64,000 nt of DNA, taken from Tomocerus qinae. Lineage: Eukaryota; Arthropoda; Collembola; Entomobryomorpha; Tomoceridae. This document shows, one piece after another, positions 63,226 to 64,000 of the stretch (within the stretch, counting starts at the first letter, position 1; each line of letters starts with the position of its first letter). Location: the NCBI GenBank assembly GCA_020055645.1, contig CM034546.1, forward strand, positions 116,424,375 through 116,488,374, given 5' to 3'. Position numbers and translations under genes: made by a program. Under the pieces are notes generated by a model, which was not told the DNA's origin, searched no databases, and was given only the letters and a program-made list of their open reading frames with translations.

Positions 63226-64000
63226 TGCAATCTCTCTGTCTTGAATTTAAACTGATTGTGAATGAACTGGAAATGGGATGAATGAATTAATATATGTATA
63301 ACCTCAATGGTATCTAAACCTTGTATCTTTCTCTGTCTCTCTGTGTATGAATGTACACCTAAAATGTATTGTAGTACTGGTTTAGTTGTGCATAAAATCT
63401 TGCCACAGGCAAACCAACGAACCACCACATAATATATTGAGCTAACTTCACTACATTGCACATGCTATGCTCAAGTGTACCATTTCACTAAGATAGTTTA
63501 CTTATAGTGCACAAGGAGATATTGGCCATTTCCAAACTTATATTTAGTGTAGGCAGGCTTATTGTTAGTGTACAGAGATGCACTATGAAATATACCTTCT
63601 CGAAAACAATTTAAAGCTCGTATAGAATACCTAATATGTTTATAAAGTCATCATCACTCAATAATGATAATGTGCTCTGCTGCAACACTAAATTCTAATG
63701 TTGGTAATAACGGCTTGCTAATGTTCACTACTGTCCCAGCCACTTAACACTCAATTATACTAACAATACTAATGGCTTTTGAAACATATTGCCGTCACTG
63801 CTTTGTTCACTACAATTTATTGAATGTGCAACTGCGCGGGTAGAACCAATGCATATAAATATTACAATCAACTAATTACGTAGTTGACCAACTTTATGAG
63901 ACTATTTTAGGAATAAGACATCACTGGTACTTGTAGAAACACTAGGGCTCTGTTGTAAAGGAAATAAATGCATATAATTGTGTTTACATTCAACAAAAGT
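63226..64000. other. Unassigned AT-rich DNA to the window edge
   Basis: Balanced AT-rich DNA. A 92-codon minus frame (63183-63461) is unrecognised. No gene, RNA or repeat is seen. Confidence 0.5.

Overview
This 64 kb window is AT-rich, gene-poor eukaryotic DNA. Read on both strands it holds no protein-coding gene I can defend. The longest open frame is only 159 codons and no frame gives a recognisable host domain. There is no operon structure, rRNA, tRNA or CRISPR. The best clue to the source is a Tc1/mariner-type transposon remnant (34200-35330) whose transposase tail resembles copies common in insects and other arthropods. I therefore suggest an intergenic region or very long intron of an arthropod with a fairly large genome. 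I cannot name the species. CpG is not visibly depleted and there are no vertebrate-type SINEs.

Recognisable elements: (1) 22137-23272, a tandem array of about 4.4 units of 257-261 bp. Each unit carries a nested ~35/70 bp repeat and an intron-like segment. (2) 34200-35330, a young foldback transposon with ~405-411 bp inverted arms, about 98% identical by eye, and a TA target duplication. Its centre is a decayed transposase fragment on the minus strand. (3) 45161-45720, a 280 bp tandem duplication. (4) 56580-56812, an older ~110-115 bp duplication. (5) A solo transposon-end-like sequence at 55107-55116, and scattered five-base microsatellites.

The rest shows a large-scale structure that ordinary feature types do not name. 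About twenty short islands (each roughly 0.5-2 kb) have a G-rich, C-poor left half and a C-rich, G-poor right half on the plus strand, with a sharp switch and often a GC- or CpG-richer centre. The switch always runs G to C from left to right, so the polarity is fixed. The islands cluster at 0.9-21.6 kb, 40.4-51.3 kb and 57.7-63.2 kb. They are weak or absent at about 23-37 kb and 51.3-57.7 kb. The sign is opposite to that expected at replication origins or divergent promoters. It is the sign expected if 3' single-stranded tails flanking recurrent double-strand breaks lose cytosine. That mechanism is inference; the skew is read directly. Hand counts of G and C are given for five islands.
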